A stretch of DNA of 64,000 nucleotides from CAZPQK01 sp964588695 (GTDB taxonomy: Bacteria > Krumholzibacteriota > Krumholzibacteriia > WVZY01 > JAKEHA01), in contig CAZPQK010000015.1 in the NCBI GenBank assembly GCA_964588695.1, positions 5,987 through 69,986 of the forward strand. Reading direction: 5' to 3'. The notes beneath the pieces were generated by a model that saw nothing but the letters and a program-made list of their open reading frames with translations, was not told the DNA's origin and made no database searches. A program made the translations under genes and the position numbers. Positions 25,633-33,763 of the stretch are shown piece by piece (position 1 is the stretch's first letter; every line of letters starts with the position of its first letter).

Positions 25633-26816
25633 GACTGTGATTTCTTGCGGCGAAAAAACCGGTTAAAGTCGCCAACGAGCGGGCCAAAGACTTCGGAAAT
25701 CACGCGCGACTTGCCTTCGTTGGCTTTCCACGATGCGTTCACCAGCGCGATAATCGACGCCCACGCCGCCCCCAGTACCGCACCGACAATTACCAGCATC
25801 TTTCGCTTGGGGCGGCTGCGCTGGTTGGGCACCATCGGAGTGTCGAGCACTTGCACCGTCGGGGTATCACGTGCTTCGTCGATACGGGCTTTTTCGTACT
25901 CTTTAACCAACATCGTGTAGACGGTGTTTTCTATCTCGATGCGGCGCTTGAGCCGCAACATTTCCAGGGCAAGCTCGGGGACTTCTTCCAGGCGCGGCAT
26001 GAACGATCGCACCATGTCGGCGTCGCCGCTTTCGGGACTAGTCTTTAACTTCGCGATTTGATTGACGAGCTGGTCGTATTCCTTCTTTTTTCGTCGATAC
26101 TCTTCTGAGTTGGTCGAAGTGTAATGGCCTAGCAGGTCCAGCTCGGTTTCCAGTGCAATCGCCTGACCGGTAAGCCCGGCAACAATCTCCAACGTGGACG
26201 CCAGCTGCGCGTCCAGGTTGAGCGCTTTGTGCTGTTCTTGAAAATCGCGCAAGTCCTGCTCGGCCCCGGCCAGAGATTGCTCGCGCACCGAGATCTGGCT
26301 CTCGACGAACTTGCGAGTACTGGTGGCCTGGGTAACGTTGAGTTCGCGGTTGAACTCATCAAGCAACTCAATCATCCGCTCGATGACGGCTGCCGCCCGC
26401 TCGGGATCCTGATCTTCGAATGTGATTTGCAGCAGGCCGTTTTCGATTAACGTGAAGCCCGCGTGGGACTGAAGCTCTGGAAGAGCATCTTCAATAACGG
26501 TGGCTCCGTACACTTCGTACAGGTTGAACTCTTCGAGAATCCGTTCGCCGATGCGGCGGCTCATTAGCATGTCGATGTAAATACTCTCGGGTCGAACGCC
26601 GGTTGCCATCGGACCCAGAAGAGGTGCGCTGACGCTTTCCAAGAGCTGTGCGTAGATGGGCAACCCGCCCTTAGTTTCGGGGGGAAACACCGACGCCGCG
26701 GCGGTATACCACTTGGGCAAAAGAAAACTCACCGCCGCCATGATGACGGCGCCAACCAGCGCGGCGGAGATAATAAATCGCCGCCAACTTACGAGAGTTC
26801 GAAAAAAGAAGAGCAT
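25629..26816 (-). CDS. Wzz-type polysaccharide chain-length regulator
   Basis: 395 residues. Two membrane helices flank a long periplasmic part: TM1 FIISAALVGAVIMAAVSFLL near residue 20, TM2 MLVIVGAVLGAAWASIIALV near 350. After TM1 come the Wzz signature YTAAASVFPPET and a coiled-coil middle (QISVREQSLAGAEQDLRDF). The Pro-rich lead into TM2 (DTPMVPNQRSRPKRK) is typical. No kinase domain, so this is a PCP-1/PCP-2a-like form without BY-kinase. It lies 23 bp after the GT2 gene and overlaps the polymerase gene by four bases. Confidence 0.9.
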   Translation of the reverse strand: MLFFFRTLVSWRRFIISAALVGAVIMAAVSFLLPKWYTAAASVFPPETKGGLPIYAQLLESVSAPLLGPMATGVRPESIYIDMLMSRRIGERILEEFNLYEVYGATVIEDALPELQSHAGFTLIENGLLQITFEDQDPERAAAVIERMIELLDEFNRELNVTQATSTRKFVESQISVREQSLAGAEQDLRDFQEQHKALNLDAQLASTLEIVAGLTGQAIALETELDLLGHYTSTNSEEYRRKKKEYDQLVNQIAKLKTSPESGDADMVRSFMPRLEEVPELALEMLRLKRRIEIENTVYTMLVKEYEKARIDEARDTPTVQVLDTPMVPNQRSRPKRKMLVIVGAVLGAAWASIIALVNASWKANEGKSRVISEVFGPLVGDFNRFFRRKKSQS

Positions 26817-26839
26817 GTATTAGGGATCTTGGGTTGCGC

Positions 26840-28072
26840 TTAAGGCTTTGCCACCGGTGTGGTTTCCGAGCGACTACTGTTAGCTACCCGGCGTGGCTCC
26901 AGGGCACCGCTTAACGGCACCGCCGGCGAAACGCGAGTACTCTTGGCTGTTTCCCAGACTTTCTGTCGACGTCCCATTGCGAACCGGAACGTGCCTAGCA
27001 TCGCTGCCGTATTCACCATCGTGAAATAAAAGGGAACGTAGAACACCTTAACCGGATCGTGATTGCGAAACATCCAGCCGAGCCCCGCCGACAAATAAAA
27101 GGCGACCTGGCCCAGCAAGGCAATCGCGTAGAACGGCGCTTCGCCCGCGAGCACGACGTTGGCCACAAAGGTAAGTACCAGAAAGAAACCGGCAAACCAG
27201 CGTAGCATTTTGTGAGACACAAACTGAAACATACGAAAGCCATGCATCAACCCGCGCAATCGACTGAACCCGGTCAAACCCCGAATGATGATCCGCACCT
27301 TACGGTCGAATTCTTCACGCCAGCGATGCGCTGTGCCTTCAAATGCCTGCGCCGCAGGTTCGTACACCACTCCGTATCCCGCATTTGCCACTTCCATGGG
27401 CAGTTGAAAGTCGTTTGCGATTTCGGCAGCAACCGGGCGAAACAACTCGCGGCGAATCGCAAAGATCGAACCGTTGGCCACAAGCACGCTGCGCAGTTCA
27501 CTTTCGCGCATGGAAATGCCAGCTTCGTAACGCCAGTAGACACCTTCGCCTTTGCCCACCGATGATTGGTCGACATCTACGTAGCGCAGCTTGCCCACAA
27601 CACAACCGATCTCGCTGTCCACGAATCGCTGCGCCAATACGTTGACGGCGTCTTCGGCGAACCAGCAGTTGGCGTCGGTAAATACGACCAGGTCGGTCGT
27701 CAGGCCGGGCACAACGTCATTTAGAACGGCACTCTTACCGCGACGAATGGGATAGTGGTAAAGGCGTACGCCCAGTTCGGCGTACTCGCGCGCGATGTCA
27801 ACAGTGCCGTCGCTGGAACCGTCGGACGCGACCAGAATGTCTAGACGGTCGCGCGGATAGTCCAGGCTCAGGCAGTTCTTGATGCGCTCCCGGATAACCG
27901 ATTCTTCGTTGAATGCGGAAACGATGAGTGTGACCGTTGGCAGGTTATCGCCGGACGCGACGGTCTGCTGCGCGCGGCGGCGGCGGCGCGCGAGAAACTC
28001 TAAGACAAGTGGATATCCGAAATAGGAGTAAGCGACGAGGCCGAGGCTTCCCCAGAACACAAACTGCCACAT
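26840..28072 (-). CDS. Membrane glycosyltransferase family 2
   Basis: 410 residues. TM near the N-terminus (WQFVFWGSLGLVAYSYFGYP), a GT-A domain TVTLIVSAFNEESVIRERI with ASDGSSDGT and the D-x-D-like FTDANC, and RRGKSAVLNDVV; acceptor-site residues near ANGSIFAIRRELF. C-terminal membrane helices (FAGFFLVLTFVANVVLAG and following) follow RKVRIIIRGLTG. This is the NodC/IcaA/poly-saccharide synthase type that polymerises and exports. First gene of the GT2-Wzz-Wzy operon, preceded by a promoter and a ~160 base leader. Confidence 0.9.
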   Translation of the reverse strand: MWQFVFWGSLGLVAYSYFGYPLVLEFLARRRRRAQQTVASGDNLPTVTLIVSAFNEESVIRERIKNCLSLDYPRDRLDILVASDGSSDGTVDIAREYAELGVRLYHYPIRRGKSAVLNDVVPGLTTDLVVFTDANCWFAEDAVNVLAQRFVDSEIGCVVGKLRYVDVDQSSVGKGEGVYWRYEAGISMRESELRSVLVANGSIFAIRRELFRPVAAEIANDFQLPMEVANAGYGVVYEPAAQAFEGTAHRWREEFDRKVRIIIRGLTGFSRLRGLMHGFRMFQFVSHKMLRWFAGFFLVLTFVANVVLAGEAPFYAIALLGQVAFYLSAGLGWMFRNHDPVKVFYVPFYFTMVNTAAMLGTFRFAMGRRQKVWETAKSTRVSPAVPLSGALEPRRVANSSRSETTPVAKP

Positions 28073-28232
28073 AAGAATAGCGAACCCCTAAGTTGAGTTA
28101 GGACACGCGACTCTATCACGCTGTTTTGCGCGCGAACAAGTCAAAGATGCCCACGAACGAGCCGTGGAATCAGTGGCAGTCTGTCGGATGAGCCTCCGTT
28201 GGAGGTGGTTACCAGGGGACCTTCGGTGAGGA
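28073..28232 (-). promoter_or_regulatory. Structured 5' leader of the GT2-Wzz-Wzy operon (candidate)
   Basis: About 160 bases between a good -10 and the GT2 start. The 5' third contains a CCTCC-AAC-GGAGG hairpin and flanking segments that could pair (GGTT with AACC, GGGG with CCCC). I do not recognise a named riboswitch. It could be an uncharacterised leader or simply GC-rich spacer. Confidence 0.3.
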
Positions 28233-28238
28233 ACCCCA

Positions 28239-28269
28239 ATTATAACACTTTTACGGTGCGGTCCACAAT
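28239..28269 (-). promoter_or_regulatory. Sigma-70-type promoter of the GT2-Wzz-Wzy operon
   Basis: Perfect -10 TATAAT at 28239-28244 (minus strand), with TTGTGG at 28264-28269 as a weaker -35 and 19 bases between. It lies across the 3' end of the upstream beta-propeller gene, so the polysaccharide genes can be expressed independently of it. Confidence 0.5.
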
Positions 28270-30050
28270 TCGGCGGCGGCAATCTTTTTTACCCCGTCGC
28301 GGCTGAATCCTACCCAAAGTCCCCCGTCTTCGTCCAGCGTAAGTGTAAGCGGATCGCGACCTTGGAGCTCGCCGGGTCCCAGCCAACGCACGCGGTCGGG
28401 GGCGATCAGGCCAACCCCCCGGGTTCCGGCCACCGCCAGGCGACCACCCGGCCCAAACACGATACTCTGTAAGCCGCTACCAACAAAGGCGTTATGCCTC
28501 ACGTTGGGCAACCGAACGGGATTCCACCCTGTCGACTCGCCGCTCCACAGCGAGTCGGCGGTAGCGACGACGACGGCTCCCGAAGGCGCCACCGCAACGG
28601 CTCGGGGATCCTGGCCGCCAAAATCGTCGCGGTTAAAAACCGTCCATTTGGCGCCGGAATAACCCGACAAGCCGTTTTCACGCAACATCCATACCGTCCC
28701 CCCAGTCGCGGGGACAATGTCAACGATTCGGCCACCGCCAATTGAGGATCGCCGGTGGTGCAGCCAGATTTCTCCGTCCCACCGGTAAGCGTCACCGTTC
28801 TGCGTTCCCAGCCAGATCGAGCCGTCGGCAGCGCTCGCCGACCTGGTGAACACGGGTTGCCGCTGGGCAATATCAATAGGAATCGGGCGATCGTCTGGAA
28901 AAGTCGCAAGTCCCCATCGGCGCAGGCAAAGCAAGTTACCTTCACCGTCGCGCACAACGTCCACGATGTCGTCAAAGGGCGTCTCCAGAAACGCGCGTCG
29001 GCGATCGTCGTAGCGGAGTAATCTTCCGCCATTGATCAACAGTGTCTGATCAGCCGAAGCGATGACCCGGTCGACTCGTGGTGACGGTAGCCCGGCCGGC
29101 AGCCGAACCGCACGCCCGCGCAAGTCTTCGTCGATCCGCAGCAGGACGCCTTGCGCAGACCCGACAAACACGTTGCCTTCATCGTCGGTCGAAACACACC
29201 GCCATCGCTGCTGGGCCAACGCCGGGTCTTCGGAAGTGTAACGCGTCCACTTGCCGTTGCGTTGAAAGGCAATGCCGCCTCCGGCACCGCACGCCCACAG
29301 CTTGCCGTTCGCGTCGAGCGCGATATCGGAGATATCGCCGGTCGCAAACAAATTGCGCGGAGTGATACGCAGCGCACGCGAACCGTCAAACCGATAAACC
29401 CCGCGGCCGCGAAGCAGCAGGTAATAACCAACACCGCGATGCACAACCATGTCGCGAACCTCGGCGCGCGGAATACCCGCGCCGGATTGGTAGTTAACCC
29501 AAAGACTATCGGTAAACGCGCACAGGCCCATTGACGTCGCAAAGTAGGTTTGACCGACACGCGGCTGCACCACCCGATAGACTTTGTCGTCGAGCAGCGA
29601 ATCCGCACGAGTAACGGTACGCGCGTTGCGACCGCTAAAACCCACGCCGTTTCCGAATGTGCCAAGAATCAGGTTACCGCGGGCGCCAAAGTCGATACTC
29701 CGAATGGCGGCTAGCGGCAAATCTACAAGATCACCCGGTTGGTCGGGCGTGTAATGTGTGATGTCACCACCGGCAAAAACCGCGAGGCCGTTGTCGGTAC
29801 CGACGTAAATGCGGTCGTTACGGGCAACAATCGTCCGTATCGAGTTGTCGGGCAACTGTCCAATTACCAAATGATCCGAGAACGAATTGCTCAGCAGGTC
29901 GTAAACAAAGATTCCGTTGCCGGTGGCGATCCAGAGTTCGTCTTCGACGTGCACGACGTCGCGAATATCGGCGTTGTGCGCCACCCGCAGGTTGGCAGCC
30001 GCGGGGAGCGACAGGCACAGGAGGAGGCATATGGTGATTAGCGTTCGCAT
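28251..30050 (-). CDS. Secreted beta-propeller protein (two-component-regulator propeller repeats)
   Basis: 599 residues. Signal peptide at the N-terminus (LITICLLLCLSLPAAA). The rest is a series of blade motifs of the kind found in the periplasmic sensor part of hybrid kinases: LWIATGNGIFVYD, IYVGTDNGLAVFA, LILGTFGNGVGFS, LWACGAGGGIAFQ, IWLGTQNGDAYRW, LWVGFSRDGVKKI. No kinase or membrane segment follows, so this is a free sensor or structural propeller, ending shortly after the last blade. It starts 50 bp after the GT-C gene and precedes the polysaccharide operon on the same strand. Confidence 0.85.
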   Translation of the reverse strand: MRTLITICLLLCLSLPAAANLRVAHNADIRDVVHVEDELWIATGNGIFVYDLLSNSFSDHLVIGQLPDNSIRTIVARNDRIYVGTDNGLAVFAGGDITHYTPDQPGDLVDLPLAAIRSIDFGARGNLILGTFGNGVGFSGRNARTVTRADSLLDDKVYRVVQPRVGQTYFATSMGLCAFTDSLWVNYQSGAGIPRAEVRDMVVHRGVGYYLLLRGRGVYRFDGSRALRITPRNLFATGDISDIALDANGKLWACGAGGGIAFQRNGKWTRYTSEDPALAQQRWRCVSTDDEGNVFVGSAQGVLLRIDEDLRGRAVRLPAGLPSPRVDRVIASADQTLLINGGRLLRYDDRRRAFLETPFDDIVDVVRDGEGNLLCLRRWGLATFPDDRPIPIDIAQRQPVFTRSASAADGSIWLGTQNGDAYRWDGEIWLHHRRSSIGGGRIVDIVPATGGTVWMLRENGLSGYSGAKWTVFNRDDFGGQDPRAVAVAPSGAVVVATADSLWSGESTGWNPVRLPNVRHNAFVGSGLQSIVFGPGGRLAVAGTRGVGLIAPDRVRWLGPGELQGRDPLTLTLDEDGGLWVGFSRDGVKKIAAAELWTAP

Positions 30051-30100
30051 CGTGCGTACGATACACGATGAGTCGACACGATCAAAGAAAAGTTGTTTGC

Positions 30101-31810
30101 CTAGTGGGTGCCTGAAGGTGCTGCGGAAGCGGCTGTGCCATCGCGTGGGGTCGTCGCTTTGGCGGCAACGCGGTCAATACGATACCCGATCCAGCCGGGC
30201 GCGCCGTTTTCGCTTCCGCGAAAGATCGGCTCCCACGCCACGGGGTTTTCTTTGTCCCAGGTATCCAAGAAGAGGTTGAGAACGTTGGTGTGATCGATAA
30301 TGACGTCGATGTCGCTGTTGTCAACGTAGGCGCGCAAGCGATCTTCCTGCAGGGCGGTTAGCGCACCGTGATTGACCTTGCCGTCAAGATTGATCACCCG
30401 ATGCTTGGACAGGTATCCAATAGCGCCACTTTGAAAAACACCAATGGTTTGGTCTTCGGGGACGTTTTCGTTAACCCACGTTGAAACATCGTAGAAAAAA
30501 TACGTTGGCACCGAACGAAACCCAGCATTGACGCCCATATAACCAAACACGGTCAAATACGCAACTGTCGCCGGCACCAGGACGCGCCGTGGAACCCTGG
30601 ACCATCGAACTGCTCCGGTCAGGTCTTTCAAAAACAGTGCGAGATAAATGGTGGCAATAAATAACACCGGGTAGTAGTAGCGCGTAAAAAAGAAAACTCC
30701 AAAAATATAAAACGAATAGGCCGCAAGCATCAGCACCGCGTATAACAAGGTAAACCCAAGTTCTCCGCGGCCATCATCGTGCTTGCGCTGACGGCGAGCC
30801 CACCACACGAATCCAACAAGCGCGACCATACCCAGGACATTGGCAATTACATTTGCTACCGCTGGATTGCTGGCAATCCCGACTCGTTCGAGCGAACGAA
30901 AAACCACATGAACGCCGGGCGTGACTTTCAACACCGAAAGCGAATGCACGATGTGGTCCCAAAAGAAACCCAAACTTGGTCCCGACTCCGCGACATTGGC
31001 AGCGCCCAGGTTAAAAAACGACGCGTATGCTATCGACAAGAAACGGGTCGCAGTTCCCGACTCCTGAAATGGGCTACCCACAGCGGCAACTCCGTAAATG
31101 GCCCAGGGCAAGTAAACACCGACGCTACAAACCGCCGCGACCAGGACCGCCGCCACGACTTTTGCATGGGTGCGCCTGGCCACCAGCAATGCGTCAAGCG
31201 CCATTGCCATTACAAAAATCGCAAGGTCGACACGAGCGAGCATGGCGGCACCCATGATGACGCCGAGTGTCGCGGCCGTGGTCAGGGACAACTGCTTGCT
31301 GGCGTCGGCGATGACGGATCTGACCCGTGAAAGGTAAAACCAAAGTGCCAGCGCGAGCATAAAAGTGGAGATCGCGGTCTCAAGCCCATTAGCGGTTTGT
31401 TTCGTGACCACCGGAGAAAACATCCACAACGCAGCCGTCGCGGTAGCGATGGGAACCCAAACGTATCGCCTGATGATTAAGAACAGCAGATAAGCGGTTG
31501 CAGCGGTGAACAGCGCCAGCAGCGTTAGCGCAATATAGATGGGTGTGATCGGGTCGCTACCGGCCGCGGCATAGACCAGCACCAACAGCCCGACGTACAA
31601 CGGTTGGAACCCGTTGGTGGGGTTGATTCCGTCGAACGTCGCACCGTCACCGTTGGCGATATGGCGGGCGATTTCGAAGGCGTAGAAACTATCGTCGTAC
31701 AGATACCCGTTCTTGGCGAGGGTGTCGAAATCCTGCCACACGACGGCTGAATGAAAGAGCACCCCTAGCGCAAGCACGAGAATCATCCATGCAGGGGAGG
31801 ATGTTCTCAA
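30101..31810 (-). CDS. GT-C membrane glycosyltransferase (ArnT/PMT-like)
   Basis: 569 residues, about 11 membrane helices. The first periplasmic loop holds the acidic pair of GT-C enzymes (GYLYDDSFYAFEIARHIANG), followed by DGINPTNGFQPLYVGLLVL. The C-terminal periplasmic part contains WVNENVPEDQTIGVFQSGAIGYLS and INLDGKVNHGAL, as seen in polyprenyl-phosphate-sugar-dependent transferases. It likely transfers a sugar from an undecaprenyl carrier outside the membrane. It belongs to the surface-glycan region and is divergent from the EamA-sirtuin pair. Confidence 0.83.
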   Translation of the reverse strand: MRTSSPAWMILVLALGVLFHSAVVWQDFDTLAKNGYLYDDSFYAFEIARHIANGDGATFDGINPTNGFQPLYVGLLVLVYAAAGSDPITPIYIALTLLALFTAATAYLLFLIIRRYVWVPIATATAALWMFSPVVTKQTANGLETAISTFMLALALWFYLSRVRSVIADASKQLSLTTAATLGVIMGAAMLARVDLAIFVMAMALDALLVARRTHAKVVAAVLVAAVCSVGVYLPWAIYGVAAVGSPFQESGTATRFLSIAYASFFNLGAANVAESGPSLGFFWDHIVHSLSVLKVTPGVHVVFRSLERVGIASNPAVANVIANVLGMVALVGFVWWARRQRKHDDGRGELGFTLLYAVLMLAAYSFYIFGVFFFTRYYYPVLFIATIYLALFLKDLTGAVRWSRVPRRVLVPATVAYLTVFGYMGVNAGFRSVPTYFFYDVSTWVNENVPEDQTIGVFQSGAIGYLSKHRVINLDGKVNHGALTALQEDRLRAYVDNSDIDVIIDHTNVLNLFLDTWDKENPVAWEPIFRGSENGAPGWIGYRIDRVAAKATTPRDGTAASAAPSGTH

Positions 31811-31958
31811 GGCTTTGCTATACCTTACGTTATCAGTTGTTCCTAGTCGCTCTCCTTGGTTCCATTAGGCGTTTTGCCATTTCCCATAGTACCGCAAACA
31901 GCTCCCAATTGGAAGACCGTCGATTGCAAGGTGTTGTGAGTCAACATTTTAAACCTGT

Positions 31959-31978
31959 GTGTCACATAATTATGACAC
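31959..31978. promoter_or_regulatory. Inverted repeat GTGTCA-N8-TGACAC upstream of the EamA gene
   Basis: A 20 bp near-palindrome with perfect six-base arms around an AT-rich centre that reads ATAAT. CATAAT inside it (31965-31970) could be a -10, with TCAACA 18 bases upstream. An operator overlapping the EamA-sirtuin promoter is likely; the cognate regulator is not identifiable. Confidence 0.45.
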
Positions 31979-32033
31979 CCGCTGTCTAACGCGCATTGCG
32001 GTCGGGGGCCCCAAACGGGTATCTTGGCGGCTT

Positions 32034-32948
32034 ATGTCAGCACACGCCGGAAACTTAAAGCTCTTGATTGTCGCCGCGTACGTCGCGATGTGTCTGATCT
32101 GGAGTTCTACCTGGTCGATAATCAAAATTGGCCTGCAGGATGCCGGTCCGTTTACCTCCGTCGCGGTTCGATTTGTGTTGGCTGCGTCGGTCTTGCTTTT
32201 GATTACCGCTGCGCGAAAAAGACGACTTCCCCAGACGACTGCTTTTTGGAAACTCACCGTGTTCATCGGCCTAACCCACATGGCACTTCCCTACTCTTTG
32301 GTGTACTTGGGTGAGCAACGAATCAGCAGTACACTCGCCGCAATTCTTTACGCGATGCTTCCAGTGTTCGTCGCCATTTCGGCCCGGGTCGGTTTGGGCG
32401 ATCCACTGACGGTGCGTAAAGTCGTGGGCATCTTTGTCGGAATGGGTGGCGTTGTTGTTATCTTCACTGACAGCCTGCGCGTCGCTGTCGATTCGGCGGC
32501 ACCGATCGGAGTGGCGATGCTTTTGGGCAGCATCATATTCACTGCGGTTTCTTCGGTTGTGGTAAAACGATACCTCGTGAACTACGACCCGTTGGATTCA
32601 CTAGCGGGCGCGTTCTCGGTGGCCGCGATCGCCCAGGTCATCGTGGCGGCAATCGTCGAGGGCGAAAACCCCATGGGCTATAGCCCGGTCACCTGGGGAA
32701 CCATCTTGTACCTCGGGCTGGTCGGTTCGGTGCTCGCGTTCGGCTTGTACTTTTGGGTGATCAAGCTTATTGACGTCACGCTCGTCGCTTATCAAACGTT
32801 CATAATTCCAGTCCTGGCCATGGGATGGGGCTGGCTCCTGCTCCGCGAAACCCTTTCGCTTTACGTTCTGGCAGGAGGCGTTTTGATTCTTCTTGGTATT
32901 GCCATCGCGACTGCCCCCCGCCGTCGAACCGAGGTGCAATCGACATGA
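32034..32948 (+). CDS. EamA/DMT-family transporter
   Basis: 304 residues from the ATG at 32034. Ten membrane helices in two five-helix repeats: MCLIWSSTWSIIKIGLQDAGP with PFTSVAVRFVLAAS opens repeat 1, and DSLAGAFSVAAIAQVIVAAI with SVLAFGLYFWVIKLID falls in repeat 2. Members export amino acids, purines or other small metabolites; the substrate cannot be told. Its last codons overlap the sirtuin start (ATGA), so the two are coupled. Confidence 0.92.
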   Translation: MSAHAGNLKLLIVAAYVAMCLIWSSTWSIIKIGLQDAGPFTSVAVRFVLAASVLLLITAARKRRLPQTTAFWKLTVFIGLTHMALPYSLVYLGEQRISSTLAAILYAMLPVFVAISARVGLGDPLTVRKVVGIFVGMGGVVVIFTDSLRVAVDSAAPIGVAMLLGSIIFTAVSSVVVKRYLVNYDPLDSLAGAFSVAAIAQVIVAAIVEGENPMGYSPVTWGTILYLGLVGSVLAFGLYFWVIKLIDVTLVAYQTFIIPVLAMGWGWLLLRETLSLYVLAGGVLILLGIAIATAPRRRTEVQST

Positions 32949-33688
32949 CCAACCTCATCGAAGCGGCTGCACAAATCCTGTCCGGAACCGGTCGACTGTT
33001 TGTGACCACCGGCGCGGGAATGTCACAGGAAAGCGGCATTCCGACTTTCCGTGACGCCCCGAACGCGCTTTGGGCCAACTACTCTCCGGAAGACCTGGCC
33101 ACCCGTCGCGGTTTCGAAGCAGACCCGACATTGGTGTGGAACTGGTACGCCGACAGGCGCGAGATGATCGCGCGAGCCGAACCGCACGATGGCCACCACG
33201 CGCTCGTCGAGTTTGAAAAACGGGTGGACTCGTTTTTGTTGGCGACGCAGAACATCGACGATCTTCATCGTCAGGCGGGCACCAAGTCGCTAGTGGAACT
33301 TCACGGCAATATCTTTCGGTTCAAGTGTTTCGACAACGACCATCCCGCGCGAAATCCGTTCAACAGCCAGGACGCCCCGCCGAAGTGTCACTGCGGGTCT
33401 TACCTTCGGCCCGACGTCGTGTGGTTCGGCGAAATGCTGGACCGTGACGACCTGGATCGCTCGCTGTCTGCGGCGGAACGTTGTGACACGATCCTGGTGG
33501 TCGGCACCTCGGGCATGGTCTATCCCGCTGCAGGTTTCGCCCAGCAGGCACGGTCAAAGGGCGCCAGGGTCATCGACATCAACCCCGAGCGCTCCGATAT
33601 ATCGCTGCTGGCGGATGTATACATCCCGGGCGGCGCCGCTCAAGCGCTACCCGAGATTCTTGCGCGCTGGGATACTGGCAAGTCGTAG
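32945..33688 (+). CDS. Sir2-family NAD-dependent protein deacylase (class III)
   Basis: 247 residues from the ATG at 32945, overlapping the EamA stop. Rossmann core FVTTGAGMSQESGIPTFRD, TQNIDDLH, ELHGNIFRFKC, then C-H-C and LRPDVVWFGEML, with the catalytic His in ELHGN. Residues WNWYADRREM carry the Y-x-x-R pair that in SIRT5/CobB-type enzymes binds succinyl or malonyl groups, so it is likely a desuccinylase/deacetylase. Only three of the usual four Zn cysteines are obvious. Coupling to a DMT exporter is unusual. Confidence 0.92.
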   Translation: MTNLIEAAAQILSGTGRLFVTTGAGMSQESGIPTFRDAPNALWANYSPEDLATRRGFEADPTLVWNWYADRREMIARAEPHDGHHALVEFEKRVDSFLLATQNIDDLHRQAGTKSLVELHGNIFRFKCFDNDHPARNPFNSQDAPPKCHCGSYLRPDVVWFGEMLDRDDLDRSLSAAERCDTILVVGTSGMVYPAAGFAQQARSKGARVIDINPERSDISLLADVYIPGGAAQALPEILARWDTGKS

Positions 33689-33763
33689 ACGCGGGACATC
33701 GAAACGTGTACGATTATGGCAAGTCGTACTTACCACCCCTGTGCGAAAGAGCTTCCCGAGCAA

